The notes beneath the pieces are model-generated. The model was not told the origin of the DNA and made no database searches. It saw nothing but the letters and a program-made list of their open reading frames with translations. A program made the translations under genes and the position numbers. A DNA stretch of 64,000 nucleotides from Candidatus Latescibacterota bacterium (GTDB taxonomy: Bacteria; Krumholzibacteriota; Krumholzibacteriia; WVZY01), in assembly GCA_011772205.1 (NCBI GenBank), contig WVZY01000011.1:1-64000 (forward strand), given 5' to 3'. The number at the start of each line of letters is the position of its first letter. The first letter of the stretch is position 1. Below are positions 35,223-44,161 of the stretch, in pieces.

Positions 35223-37018
35223 ACGAAGGCACCTATATTATCCCATTTTCACGGACGCACCGGTGTGGAGCCGTGAGTGAAGCGGACGTTGGCAAACGAG
35301 TCCGGCTCATGGGATGGGTCGCGAGGATCCGGAATCTCGGCGGACTGCGCTTCATTGACCTGAGGGACCGTTTCGGGACGGTGCAGCTACTCGTGGACCC
35401 GGAAGTAGGAGACCTGGAAGAGATCACGAAGGGCCTCAGGATGGAGGATGTGATTGCCGTGGAGGGCGTGGTGGAGAGGCGTCCGGACGATATGGTACGC
35501 CGGGACAAGCCGACTGGGGCGGTGGAGGTGGCCACCAAGCGAGTCGTAGTCCTCAACCGCTCGGAGGTCCCGCCATTTACCATTACTGAAACGGTAAAAG
35601 CAAATGAGGATCTACGCCTCAGGTATCGGTACTTGGATCTCAGGCGCAGGCCGGTAAAGGAGAAACTGGAACTGAGGCACAAGGTGATTCTCGCCGTCCG
35701 GAATTTTCTCGATGCGAAGGGATTCGTCGAAATAGAAACGCCGATGCTCGTCCGCGCCACGCCCGAAGGCGCCCGCGACTATCTCGTTCCCAGCCGAGTG
35801 CATCCCGGACGATTTTACGCGCTCCCGCAGAGCCCTCAGCTTTACAAGCAAATCCTCATGGTGGCGGGATTCGACAGGTACTTCCAGCTTGCTAGATGCC
35901 TTCGCGATGAGGACCTCCGTGCCGACCGGCAGCCCGAGCATACCCAAATCGATATCGAGATGAGCTTCGTATCGGAAGATGATGTGTTCCGCCTTACCGA
36001 GTCTCTGATGCAAGAGATTTTCAGGGTCGGCCGGGCGGTCGTGCTCGAAACGCCGTTTCCTGTCATGTCGTACGAAGAGGTCATTCTGAAGTACGGAACG
36101 GACAAACCGGATTTGAGGTTGGGAATGGAGATCTTCTCGCTCAGCGAGGCGTTCGAGGGAATGGAGTTCGATGTTATACAGGAAGCACTTGCCCGGAATG
36201 AAGCTGTTCGAGGATTTGTTGTGCCACGCGGGGCGCAATTCAGCAGGAAACAGCTCGAGAGCCTCGAGGAATTGGCCAGAGCTGAAGGCGCGAAAGGCCT
36301 TCTCCACCTCAAATTCCAAGATGGGAAGATGAAAGGTCCCATCGCGAAGTACCTTCGAGAAAGCATCTCTCGAAAACTGATCGAAGTGACCGGTCTCGGC
36401 GAAGGAGATCTTCTCATTGCGATCGCAGGCCCGGAAGTAGAATCTTCTCAAGTTTTGGGCAAGCTTCGGTTCGAAGTCGGCCGGAAGGAATCCGAGAAGC
36501 GGGATGAAAGCTTCCGGTTTTTATGGGTGAACGACTTTCCCCTTTTCGAGTGGGATGAGGATAATAAAAGCTACGTACCTTCCCATCATCTGTTCTCCAT
36601 GCCGAAGGAAGAAGACATCCCCTTCCTCGAAACGGATCCTCTCAAGGTAAGGGCCAATTTGTACGATCTCGTTTGCAACGGCGTAGAGCTTGCCTCTGGG
36701 AGCATCCGTATTCACGTCCGCAAGCTGCAGGAGCGGATCTTGGAAATTGCCGGCATATCCCGCGACGAGGCCGCCAGGAGATTCGGTTTTCTCTTGGAGG
36801 CTTTGGAATATGGTGCTCCCCCGCACGGAGGGATCGCACCCGGTCTCGATCGCATCGTCATGATTCTGGCAGGCTGTGATTCGATACGAGATGTGATCGC
36901 ATTCCCGAAGACCCAAAGGGCGGTGTCGTTGATGGACGATGCTCCATCGCCCGTTGATCCCGGGCAGCTGAAAGAGCTGCACATTCAGCTAAGCGAAGAT
37001 GTCGGAAGGAAAGAGTAG
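35219..37018 (+). CDS. aspS: Aspartyl-tRNA synthetase (bacterial type)
   Basis: 599 residues, class II. An N-terminal OB fold (about 15-105; RVRLMGWVARIRNLGGLRFI) binds the anticodon. The catalytic core includes QSPQLYKQILMVAG, FQLARCLRDEDLRADRQPEH (motif 2) and GIAPGLDRIVMILAG (motif 3). A GAD insert spans about 290-420. The start is TTG 35219, overlapping hisS by four bases; the hisS-aspS pair is widespread. Whether it is discriminating or also charges tRNA-Asn depends on gatCAB elsewhere. Confidence 0.96.
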   Translation: MNEGTYIIPFSRTHRCGAVSEADVGKRVRLMGWVARIRNLGGLRFIDLRDRFGTVQLLVDPEVGDLEEITKGLRMEDVIAVEGVVERRPDDMVRRDKPTGAVEVATKRVVVLNRSEVPPFTITETVKANEDLRLRYRYLDLRRRPVKEKLELRHKVILAVRNFLDAKGFVEIETPMLVRATPEGARDYLVPSRVHPGRFYALPQSPQLYKQILMVAGFDRYFQLARCLRDEDLRADRQPEHTQIDIEMSFVSEDDVFRLTESLMQEIFRVGRAVVLETPFPVMSYEEVILKYGTDKPDLRLGMEIFSLSEAFEGMEFDVIQEALARNEAVRGFVVPRGAQFSRKQLESLEELARAEGAKGLLHLKFQDGKMKGPIAKYLRESISRKLIEVTGLGEGDLLIAIAGPEVESSQVLGKLRFEVGRKESEKRDESFRFLWVNDFPLFEWDEDNKSYVPSHHLFSMPKEEDIPFLETDPLKVRANLYDLVCNGVELASGSIRIHVRKLQERILEIAGISRDEAARRFGFLLEALEYGAPPHGGIAPGLDRIVMILAGCDSIRDVIAFPKTQRAVSLMDDAPSPVDPGQLKELHIQLSEDVGRKE

Positions 37019-37054
37019 CTTTGAACATAGGTCTGTTACTTGTGAGAGTTGCCT

Positions 37055-37081
37055 TCACAAAGCGCTTGCCGGCGCTTGTGA
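37055..37081 (+). other. Stem-loop after aspS
   Basis: TCACAA-A-GCGC pairs with GCGC-TTGTGA round a short loop, with one bulged A. No T-run follows; it may stabilise the 3' end of the aspS transcript. Confidence 0.4.
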
Positions 37082-37096
37082 GCGGAGAGAATCGAC

Positions 37097-37125
37097 TTGA
37101 CATAAGGCTATGCGATTGATAATTT
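37097..37125 (+). promoter_or_regulatory. Sigma-70 promoter of the lipoprotein pair
   Basis: TTGACA and TAATTT are 17 bases apart, about 75 bases before the first lipoprotein start. Confidence 0.7.
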
Positions 37126-37208
37126 TCGCATCGATATCTCGCTTTACGGGTGGAGTCTGCCCGGGAACCCCACACTTTATCTACAAATCTATTATCTAAG
37201 GAGGTCGG

Positions 37209-37565
37209 TTGGGCGTGCGGTGCAAAAAAATCCCGTGGACCATGAGTCCGATGATTATTTTCTTTTCGGCGTTCCTTGGGTGCAGCTCGGCTCCGCCGTG
37301 CCCTGTAACTCCCGTCCATATCGAGGAGACTCGGGAAGACGTGAAAATGATGGAGAGGGATCTCGCAGCAGCAAGAGATAGAGCTGACAAACTAAAAGCG
37401 GAGCTGGATGAAAAGAAGAGTGAGCTCGATTCGAAGAAGGACAAGCCCGGGGAACTTCGTAAGAAGCTGGAGGAGTTGAAGAAAGGCAGCGGACGGGGCA
37501 GCACTAAAGATGAAAAGAAAGATAAAGACGAAGACAAAGAAGAAGGGGAGGGTGAGGGAAAATGA
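37209..37565 (+). CDS. Small coiled-coil lipoprotein
   Basis: 118 residues from TTG 37209 (AAGGAGG four bases upstream) or 116 from GTG 37215. The signal peptide ends in a lipobox-like SAFLGC. The mature protein has an acidic/basic coiled coil (about 40-90: DVKMMERDLAAARDRADKLK) and an extremely charged Lys/Asp/Glu tail. It is not a recognised family; length and form recall Lpp- or OsmY-like spacers. It is coupled to the LysM lipoprotein by an ATGA overlap. Confidence 0.72.
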   Translation: MGVRCKKIPWTMSPMIIFFSAFLGCSSAPPCPVTPVHIEETREDVKMMERDLAAARDRADKLKAELDEKKSELDSKKDKPGELRKKLEELKKGSGRGSTKDEKKDKDEDKEEGEGEGK

Positions 37566-38257
37566 GGTGGATGAAACCCATATTGCACACAGCCCTGTTT
37601 GCGTTGGCCTGCACACTTCTCGTATGCGGCTGCAGTCGGTCCGGCGGCAAGCACATTAATATTTCCTCCGGCGAATACTATTCCGAAGACGAATACGAGG
37701 AGCTCTCGAAAGGGGATAAGGAAGCTTATTGCAAGGATCTCGCAAAAGAGCTTTCCGGGATAAAGAACCACCTGAACGAGCGCAACGAAGAGCTGGAGAC
37801 AACTCGGGACCAGATCGAAAATCTAAGAAAAGAGATCGCTCCTGTGGAGCGCGAGCTTCTCAGAACAGAATCCGATATTCGTACACTCGAGAAGCAAATC
37901 GAATATTTCGAAAACCTCCCGAAGAAATGGGTGATCCAGCCGGGAGAATGCCTCTGGATCATTGCGGGCTACGAAGAGGTGTATTCGGATCCCGTCAAGT
38001 GGCCGAGACTTTACCGGGGCAATATGAACATAATCGAAGATCCGGAATGGATTTGGCCGGATACCATCCTGGTCATTCCCCGCGATTTGCCCAGACAGTA
38101 TATCATTCGCCCTGACGAATATCTATCCTTGATTGCGGGATATTGGGAAATTTACGCCGACCCGCTCGATTGGCCGAAGCTCTATGAGGCGAATAAAGAT
38201 AGGATAAACGATCCGGATCTCGTTATGCCAGAACAGGTTCTCACGATCCCGCGCTAA
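37562..38257 (+). CDS. LysM-domain lipoprotein with coiled coil
   Basis: 231 residues. Lipobox LLVCGC at about residue 23; an acidic segment, then a coiled coil (about 65-120, LNERNEELETTRDQIENLRK). Two LysM-like modules follow (about 122-178 and 180-231), each of the form W/Y-x-I-x-PGE/DE-x-L-x-IAG and ending in LVIPR or LTIPR. LysM binds peptidoglycan or chitin-like glycans, so the protein could tether a membrane to the wall. The modules are of the longer type with a YxDPxxWPxLY insert, common in LysM proteins near the TolA/Pal systems. Coupled to the preceding small lipoprotein. Confidence 0.85.
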   Translation: MRWMKPILHTALFALACTLLVCGCSRSGGKHINISSGEYYSEDEYEELSKGDKEAYCKDLAKELSGIKNHLNERNEELETTRDQIENLRKEIAPVERELLRTESDIRTLEKQIEYFENLPKKWVIQPGECLWIIAGYEEVYSDPVKWPRLYRGNMNIIEDPEWIWPDTILVIPRDLPRQYIIRPDEYLSLIAGYWEIYADPLDWPKLYEANKDRINDPDLVMPEQVLTIPR

Positions 38258-38345
38258 ATATTGCCAGGAGCTGGTTTTTGGCCTATTATTTGTATAGGCC
38301 TCTGAAGGTGGGAACCATGGCAAAATAGTAAGAAGCGAATTGCGC

Positions 38346-38383
38346 ACTCTTGGGAAGGGCCGCCCCCGTCCAAGAGTTTTTCT
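38346..38383 (+). terminator. Terminator of the lipoprotein operon
   Basis: ACTCTTGG (38346) pairs with CCAAGAGT (38370) followed by TTTTTCTCTT. A second hairpin, AGGGATTC/GAATCCCT, follows at 38390-38409, and GGCCTAT/ATAGGCC precedes at 38280-38300. Confidence 0.8.
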
Positions 38384-38480
38384 CTTAATAGGGATTCTTT
38401 AGAATCCCTTTCGTGCTAAAAGGGATAGGTCGGGTCCGGCCTGGTGGAAAAAGCCGGAGGCGATCGGAGGTGTGCAGGAA

Positions 38481-39446
38481 TTGAGAACAAAAAAGAGGGT
38501 GCTGTCGTTCCCGGGCGTGGACCCTCTTCTTCTTTTCGGACCGAATGAGCGTCATCTTCGAGTCGTAGACGAAAGATTCCCCGGGATGGTAGTCGTGAGG
38601 GGCGACGAAATTATTCTCAAGGGGAATGACGAAACATTGGAGTTTCTCACCGGCTTTTTCGGTGAGATAATCGAAACGGCAAGAAGAGGAAGGGCAATCA
38701 GTGAAGGCGATTTCCGCCGGCTCATCGATCGCCCGGAAGGTGATTCGACTCCGCTTTACGATGAGAACGAGAGCGACGTTGTTGTCGTTACGAAAAGCGG
38801 CTATTCTATCAGACCGAAGACGCCAAGGCAGCGGGAATATGTCGAAGCGATCAACAAATGCGATGTCGTGCTCGCTATCGGTCCGGCCGGCACGGGCAAG
38901 ACGTATCTCGCCGTAGCGAGTGCTGTTGCGGCGCTCAAAAGCCGTCGCATCGACAGAATATTCCTCGTGCGGCCCGTCGTCGAGGCCGGTGAGAGTCTCG
39001 GGTTCCTGCCGGGTGATTTCCAGGCGAAGCTGGACCCGTACATGAGGCCGATAGTGGACGCTCTCTACGAAATGCTCGGCCCGGAAAGGACGTTGAAACT
39101 TCAGGAGAACGGAACGATCGAGATTGCTCCGCTGGCTTATATGAGAGGTAGGACCCTCAACAATGCCTATGTAATCCTGGATGAAGCTCAGAACACGACG
39201 GTAATGCAAATGAAAATGTTCCTGACAAGGTTGGGTGCGAACGCAAAAGCGATGGTGAACGGCGATATTACGCAAATAGACCTGGAGCCGCCCTCGCGCT
39301 CCGGTCTCGTAGCGGTTCAAAGTATCCTTGCACGCGTGGACGGCATTCAGTTTGTTTACCTGAACGAGGAGGATGTCATTCGGCATAGGCTCGTTCAGCG
39401 GATCATCACTGCTTTCGACCGAGACAGGAACAACGAAGGAAGCTGA
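38481..39446 (+). CDS. ybeZ: PhoH-family ATPase (PhoH-like, YbeZ)
   Basis: About 321 residues from TTG 38481, placed ten bases after GGAGG; GTG 38472 is only one base from it. The N-terminus is KH-like (about 10-70). The PhoH ATPase domain has Walker A GPAGTGKT, RIDRIFLVRPVVEAG, LGFLPGD and Walker B VILDEAQNTT. YbeZ works with YbeY in ribosomal RNA maturation and quality control. Here the order phoH-pgpH-ybeY-corC keeps the common arrangement with a PgpH gene inserted, as in many Firmicutes and FCB bacteria. Confidence 0.93.
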   Translation: MRTKKRVLSFPGVDPLLLFGPNERHLRVVDERFPGMVVVRGDEIILKGNDETLEFLTGFFGEIIETARRGRAISEGDFRRLIDRPEGDSTPLYDENESDVVVVTKSGYSIRPKTPRQREYVEAINKCDVVLAIGPAGTGKTYLAVASAVAALKSRRIDRIFLVRPVVEAGESLGFLPGDFQAKLDPYMRPIVDALYEMLGPERTLKLQENGTIEIAPLAYMRGRTLNNAYVILDEAQNTTVMQMKMFLTRLGANAKAMVNGDITQIDLEPPSRSGLVAVQSILARVDGIQFVYLNEEDVIRHRLVQRIITAFDRDRNNEGS

Positions 39447-39451
39447 GGCCA

Positions 39452-41734
39452 ATGGAATTCATTCCGTGGAAGATATTCCGTAAAAGGCGGCATGTTTCGA
39501 GAAACGAACGAGCGGAGAAATATTCGAATCATCTAAGGATGAAGGGCGAGATTTACCAGGGCGTGGCCCCACGGCTCCTACTCGTGCTGATTTTTGTGCT
39601 CTGCGGTCTCCTACTGCTTCCACCGGCGCACCGCACGAAAGAAATCGTTTTCAAGACCGGGGATGTGGCGGACAGGGAGATCATTGCGCCGTTCGACTTT
39701 CAGGTTCCGCAACTTCCCGAGCAACTCAGTTTCGAGAGAGCGAAAGCCGCGGTGAATGTTCTCCCCGTTTATGTGCAAGATCGAACTGTCGAGAAGAACT
39801 TCACGAGGGAGCTTGCCACGCTCTTAGACAGCCTTCAATCAATAGCGTCGAACGAATCGCTTACGACCGAGAAAAAAATCGTCGCGACGAACACGGTATT
39901 CCCTTACCTATCCAAAAACTCGAGCCAAGCTCTTGTGAATCCTTCCAGCCTGAAAGGCATAGCGAAGGCGGCCAAGGAGTTCCAGAGTCAGCTGTTCACG
40001 CGGGGTGTGATCAACAACTCAGGTCCGCTCAGGCGAAGTGACTATACGGAAATCTCTGTCCTCGACGGCAATGTGGAAAAGCGCCTGAAGGTCAAAGACA
40101 TCATCGAACAGGGGAGACTCGACCAGCTGATCCGGGAAGAAGCCGTATCGCGGTTTGGGAGGAACCGGGATCGCGCACAGGCGTTCATCGAGCTGGTTCG
40201 AGCCCACGTGCTCCCCACCCTTTTGCTGGACAGCGAGGAAACGCAAAGGCGGCGAGAAGAGGCGATGGAAAGAGTCAAGCCGTATTTCGAGGTTTCAAAG
40301 AATCAGCGGATTATCGGCGCCCATGACAAAGTAACTCGGGAGCAGGAGAACATCCTCAAGGCCTTGGAGCGAACGCGGGCCAGTCTCGAGACCTCTCAAT
40401 CCCCGCTGATGCACATCGGGTTGTATACTTCCGAAGCCCTGAGGCTTGCGATCTTCGGCATTCTGTTCGGAGGGTACCTGTTCATATTTCACCGGAAGAT
40501 CTATCAGGACCTGGTGAAGGTCATCGCGGTATTCTGCATCATGGTGTTGTTTCTCGTTTTTATGGCCGTGGTGGTTCGCTTCTCTCTGAGCCATTTCCTA
40601 ATTCCCGTTGCGTTTGTTTCTTTAATGTTGACAGCGCTGTTCGACTACCGGCTTGGTCTGGTCGGCACCGTCTTCGTTTGCTTCCTCGTGACCCTGGTGG
40701 GAGAGGTACCTGCGAGTGTCGGCTTTGTTTCTCTCCTTGCAGGGACGACCGCCGTCGTCTGGCTGCAGAAGCTCCGATCCAGAACCCATCTTTACTCGGT
40801 TTTTCTCTACATCTCCGTAGCCTACATCGTCGGAATCATAAGCGTCGAGCTCGGGCAGGCCAACAACATCGCATTTTTCTACAAACAGAGCTTGTGGGGT
40901 ATAGCGAACAGCTTTTTCGCGAGCGTATCGGTGATGTTCCTCCTGCCCGTTTTCGAGACGGTCTTTGACCTCACCACCCGGTTTACGCTTCTCGAGCTAA
41001 CCGATCTCAACAAGCCGATCCTGAAGCGTTTGAACATGGAAGCAAACGGCACCTACCACCACTCGATGCTCATCGGAGATCTCGTATCCGCCGTTGCAGA
41101 GGAGATCGGCGCCGATCCGCTGAGGGCACGAGTGATGGCCTACTATCACGATGTCGGTAAGGTTTTCAAGCCGGAGTATTATGCGGAGAACCAGAGCAGC
41201 GATTTCAACAAGCATGAGAAGATCACGCCGCAAATGAGCGGTCTCGTCCTTGTCTCGCACGTAAAGGACGGCGTCGAGCTGGCCCGGGAGGAAAAGCTCC
41301 CCAGCATAGTTATCGATGCCATCCGGGAACATCACGGCAAAACTGTGATGGCGTATTTCTACCAGAAAGCCCTGGAGACAGACTCGCATTCGAGCGTGAA
41401 CAAAGACGATTTTCGTTATCCCGGCCCGCGTCCGAGAAGCAAGGAATCCGCTCTCCTCATGCTGGCGGACACTGTTGAAGCCGCGGTGAGATCTCTGAAA
41501 GCCCCGACACCTGCGCACATCAGAAACATGGTAGTGAAACTGGTCGACTCCCGGATGCATGAGGGTGAGCTGGACGACAGCGGCCTTACGCTGAAGGACC
41601 TCTCGAAAATAAAGGAGAAGTTCATATCAATCCTCACCGGCATCTACCACAAGCGGATTGCGTATCCCGGTCAAGATGAGGAGGAGGAGGAGGAAGAAAA
41701 GGGTGAAGTTGTTGCTAAGCCGGTCCGATCATAA
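39452..41734 (+). CDS. pgpH: PgpH-type 7TM-HD cyclic dinucleotide phosphodiesterase
   Basis: 760 residues. One N-terminal transmembrane helix (about 29-47) precedes a large extracytoplasmic 7TMR-HD domain (about 55-320) and six further helices (about 325-510). A cytoplasmic HD domain (about 520-735) follows, with NGTYHHSMLIGDLVSA, AYYHDVGKVFKPEYY (HD motif) and DAIREHHG. The PgpH/YqfF family hydrolyses c-di-AMP; this identity is by family, not proven for this lineage. The end is a Glu-rich tail (about 742-750) encoded by GGA repeats that also supply the ybeY ribosome site. Confidence 0.93.
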   Translation: MEFIPWKIFRKRRHVSRNERAEKYSNHLRMKGEIYQGVAPRLLLVLIFVLCGLLLLPPAHRTKEIVFKTGDVADREIIAPFDFQVPQLPEQLSFERAKAAVNVLPVYVQDRTVEKNFTRELATLLDSLQSIASNESLTTEKKIVATNTVFPYLSKNSSQALVNPSSLKGIAKAAKEFQSQLFTRGVINNSGPLRRSDYTEISVLDGNVEKRLKVKDIIEQGRLDQLIREEAVSRFGRNRDRAQAFIELVRAHVLPTLLLDSEETQRRREEAMERVKPYFEVSKNQRIIGAHDKVTREQENILKALERTRASLETSQSPLMHIGLYTSEALRLAIFGILFGGYLFIFHRKIYQDLVKVIAVFCIMVLFLVFMAVVVRFSLSHFLIPVAFVSLMLTALFDYRLGLVGTVFVCFLVTLVGEVPASVGFVSLLAGTTAVVWLQKLRSRTHLYSVFLYISVAYIVGIISVELGQANNIAFFYKQSLWGIANSFFASVSVMFLLPVFETVFDLTTRFTLLELTDLNKPILKRLNMEANGTYHHSMLIGDLVSAVAEEIGADPLRARVMAYYHDVGKVFKPEYYAENQSSDFNKHEKITPQMSGLVLVSHVKDGVELAREEKLPSIVIDAIREHHGKTVMAYFYQKALETDSHSSVNKDDFRYPGPRPRSKESALLMLADTVEAAVRSLKAPTPAHIRNMVVKLVDSRMHEGELDDSGLTLKDLSKIKEKFISILTGIYHKRIAYPGQDEEEEEEEKGEVVAKPVRS

Positions 41735-42161
41735 AGAGATTTCCTGGCTCGACCGGAAGACGATCGATTTGTTCCGGCAAATGGCAGCCACCCTCGGGGG
41801 CACGAAAGACGTTGTGGAAGTTGTGCTCGTTCGGGACGCGTTCATTCGGAAGATCAACCGGGAACATAGAGGAGTGGATCGAGCTACGGACGTCATTTCA
41901 TTCTCGTATCTGGAAGATGACCATCCCTGCGGAGAAAACATCGCGGGCGAAATCTACGTGTCATACGAAACGGTGCAAAAGGAGGCGAAAAGACAGGCGG
42001 TGAACCCGAAGCACCTGTTTCTCCGTGTCGGCGTTCACGGATTGTTCCACGTTCTGGGCTACACCCATGAGACGAACGAACGAGCTCGCGAAATGGAGGC
42101 CGAAGAGAGACGGATTTTGGGAACGCATTTGGACGCAGAAACGCTAGATGCGCTGTTCTAA
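41703..42161 (+). CDS. ybeY: Endoribonuclease YbeY
   Basis: 152 residues from GTG 41703, within the last codons of pgpH. The polyG/A tract AGGAGG nine bases upstream is the ribosome site; earlier in-frame ATG codons fall inside that tract. The zinc site HGLFHVLGYTH (H-x3-H-x5-H) is intact, and DVISFSYLEDD is family-typical. YbeY matures the 3' end of 16S rRNA and takes part in ribosome quality control. Overlap with pgpH is 32 bases. Confidence 0.95.
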   Translation: MKLLLSRSDHKEISWLDRKTIDLFRQMAATLGGTKDVVEVVLVRDAFIRKINREHRGVDRATDVISFSYLEDDHPCGENIAGEIYVSYETVQKEAKRQAVNPKHLFLRVGVHGLFHVLGYTHETNERAREMEAEERRILGTHLDAETLDALF

Positions 42162-42203
42162 CCGAAGCAGCTCCTGCCCCGGAGCCGCCGCCAAAAGAAT
42201 TAA

Positions 42204-43472
42204 ATGGGCTTAGAAATCGATCTAGGCGTTTGGCTCGCCTCGATGGCGATCCTGGGCTTCTATGCGGGAACCTATACCGCGCTCGAAATCCTTTCCTGCA
42301 GCAGGCTGGAAAAGCCAACCAATGAAGACAGCGGTCACTTGCAGTTCATTCATCGCCTGCTCGATGCTCCGATTCAAACGAGCCTTTCACTCGGCGTAGG
42401 GAGAGGCCTCTCGCTCGCACTTGTCGTCGTCACCTCTCTCCACATTTCCTTGAAATACCTTTCCGGCCAAACTCTAGCTTTCGCCTTATCGGCGCTGATT
42501 ATCGTCTTCTCTCTTATTGTTCCCCTTCTCTTGTCCAGGGCGGCTGCAGCCAAGGCCCCGGAGAGGTACATTTCAGTTTCCAAATTCGTCGTCTACTCGA
42601 TTTCCTTTTTGTTGAAGCCGTTCGTCGCTGCGCTGGGAAATATCCTCGAGCGGGTCTCCCCAAGGCTCCTCGAATCTTTCGCTTTTCAGATCATACCCCT
42701 TATGCAGAAAATCGAGATGATGGACGACGGAAATGGTTTTTTGGAGAAGGAAGAGCGCGAGATCATGTCCAGCATCTTGGATTTCGGTGATACCAAAGTG
42801 CGCGAAGTCATGGTGCCGAGGATCGACATCGTGGCGGTGAACCGGCATATGGACCAAAACGAAGCGCTCAAAACGATCATGGAAGCAGGCCATTCCAGAA
42901 TTCCTGTCTATGACGGGACGATAGACAAGATTGTGGGGATGGTGTATACGAAGGACCTTTTGAAAAGGATCGTTTCGGAGGACGACTTTTCGCTCGGCGA
43001 GATCTCGAGGGATGTGTTCTTCGTCCCTGAGAGCAAGAAAATCGATGACCTGCTCACCGAGTTCAAAAAACGCAAGAAACACGTTGCAATCGCCGTGGAT
43101 GAGTACGGAGGCACGGCGGGACTCGTCACTCTCGAAGACGTCCTCGAGGAAATCGTTGGCGATATTCAGGACGAGTTCGATGAAGAGGAAGAATTGGTCA
43201 AGAAACTGGATGAGGATACGGCGCTTTGCAACGCAAAGGTTCACCTGGACGAGCTGAACGAAATGTTCGGGCTCGATCTGCCTGAAGGATCGGTGGATAC
43301 GCTGGGTGGATTTCTGTATGAACGGATCGGGAGAGTACCGAGGGTTGGCGATGTGATCCCGCATAAAGGCGTTGATTTCGAAATCAAGTCGGTCCTGCGA
43401 CAAAGGATAGACAAAGTTCTGCTAAAAGGATTAAAGTCGATTCGGAAGCAACTGGAGGGCGGCTTCAGCTAG
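42204..43472 (+). CDS. CorC/HlyC-family CNNM-like membrane protein with CBS pair
   Basis: 422 residues. A DUF21/CNNM membrane part with three to four helices (about 8-150), then a CBS pair (about 205-335; VREVMVPRIDIVAVN and FVPESKKIDDLLTEF, with the conserved HVAIAVDEYGGTAGLVTLED). A C-terminal CorC_HlyC domain (about 345-420; LCNAKVHLDELNEMFGLDLP) follows. These proteins handle Mg2+ or Co2+ export or act as cation sensors. The position after ybeY is the common one. Confidence 0.93.
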   Translation: MGLEIDLGVWLASMAILGFYAGTYTALEILSCSRLEKPTNEDSGHLQFIHRLLDAPIQTSLSLGVGRGLSLALVVVTSLHISLKYLSGQTLAFALSALIIVFSLIVPLLLSRAAAAKAPERYISVSKFVVYSISFLLKPFVAALGNILERVSPRLLESFAFQIIPLMQKIEMMDDGNGFLEKEEREIMSSILDFGDTKVREVMVPRIDIVAVNRHMDQNEALKTIMEAGHSRIPVYDGTIDKIVGMVYTKDLLKRIVSEDDFSLGEISRDVFFVPESKKIDDLLTEFKKRKKHVAIAVDEYGGTAGLVTLEDVLEEIVGDIQDEFDEEEELVKKLDEDTALCNAKVHLDELNEMFGLDLPEGSVDTLGGFLYERIGRVPRVGDVIPHKGVDFEIKSVLRQRIDKVLLKGLKSIRKQLEGGFS

Positions 43473-43500
43473 ACGGCCTGTCGGCACGAGAAAGCGGCAA

Positions 43501-44112
43501 ATGAGATTCTTGAGAAAATATTTCCTCACAGGGATCCTGATTCTGACTCCGGTTCTCGTCACCGGATATATCCTTTGGAAAGTCTTCAGTTCGATCGACA
43601 ACCTCCTGGGCCCTTTACAGAAGAGATATCCAATCATCGACATCCCCGGGTTGGGATTCATCATCATTATTGTGCTCATCGTTCTCACCGGTTTCTTCGC
43701 CGGCAATCTCATTGGGAGACGAATCATCCACGTCGGAGAGCGGTTGCTCAACTATATCCCTCTGGTGCCTCGGATATACAACGCGGTCAAGGAGCTGAGC
43801 CAGGTCTTCCTCGCCGACAGGAAAACCGCGTTCCAGGAGGTCGTCCTCGTTCGCTACCCGCACCCAGGCTCTTTCGCCCTGGCATTTGTGACGCGGGAGG
43901 GGTCCGAATACTTCAACTCCCTCGTTGGCAGCGAAGTCGTGAATGTGTTCGTTCCAACAACACCGAACCCGACCTCGGGATTTCTTCTGCTTGTTCCCAA
44001 AAAGGATGTCCTCAAGGTGAGCATCACCGTTGAGGAAGGCATGAAAATGGTCATATCAGGAGGCGCTTTTTCGCCTCCGATTCTCGAAGGTCTCGCGCGC
44101 CGCGCCGGCTGA
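43501..44112 (+). CDS. DUF502 membrane protein
   Basis: 203 residues. Two transmembrane helices (about 9-27 and 50-72) and a C-terminal soluble domain. Family blocks are LLGPLQKRYPIIDIPGLGF, NYIPLVPRIYNAVKELSQVF, GSFALAFVT and FVPTTPNPTSGFL. The function of DUF502 is unknown. It lies 28 bases after the CorC-like gene and probably belongs to the same operon. Confidence 0.9.
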   Translation: MRFLRKYFLTGILILTPVLVTGYILWKVFSSIDNLLGPLQKRYPIIDIPGLGFIIIIVLIVLTGFFAGNLIGRRIIHVGERLLNYIPLVPRIYNAVKELSQVFLADRKTAFQEVVLVRYPHPGSFALAFVTREGSEYFNSLVGSEVVNVFVPTTPNPTSGFLLLVPKKDVLKVSITVEEGMKMVISGGAFSPPILEGLARRAG

Positions 44113-44161
44113 TCTCCACTTTTTCAAATCGCCCTTGCCAATCTGTTGGCTCTCTTCTACG

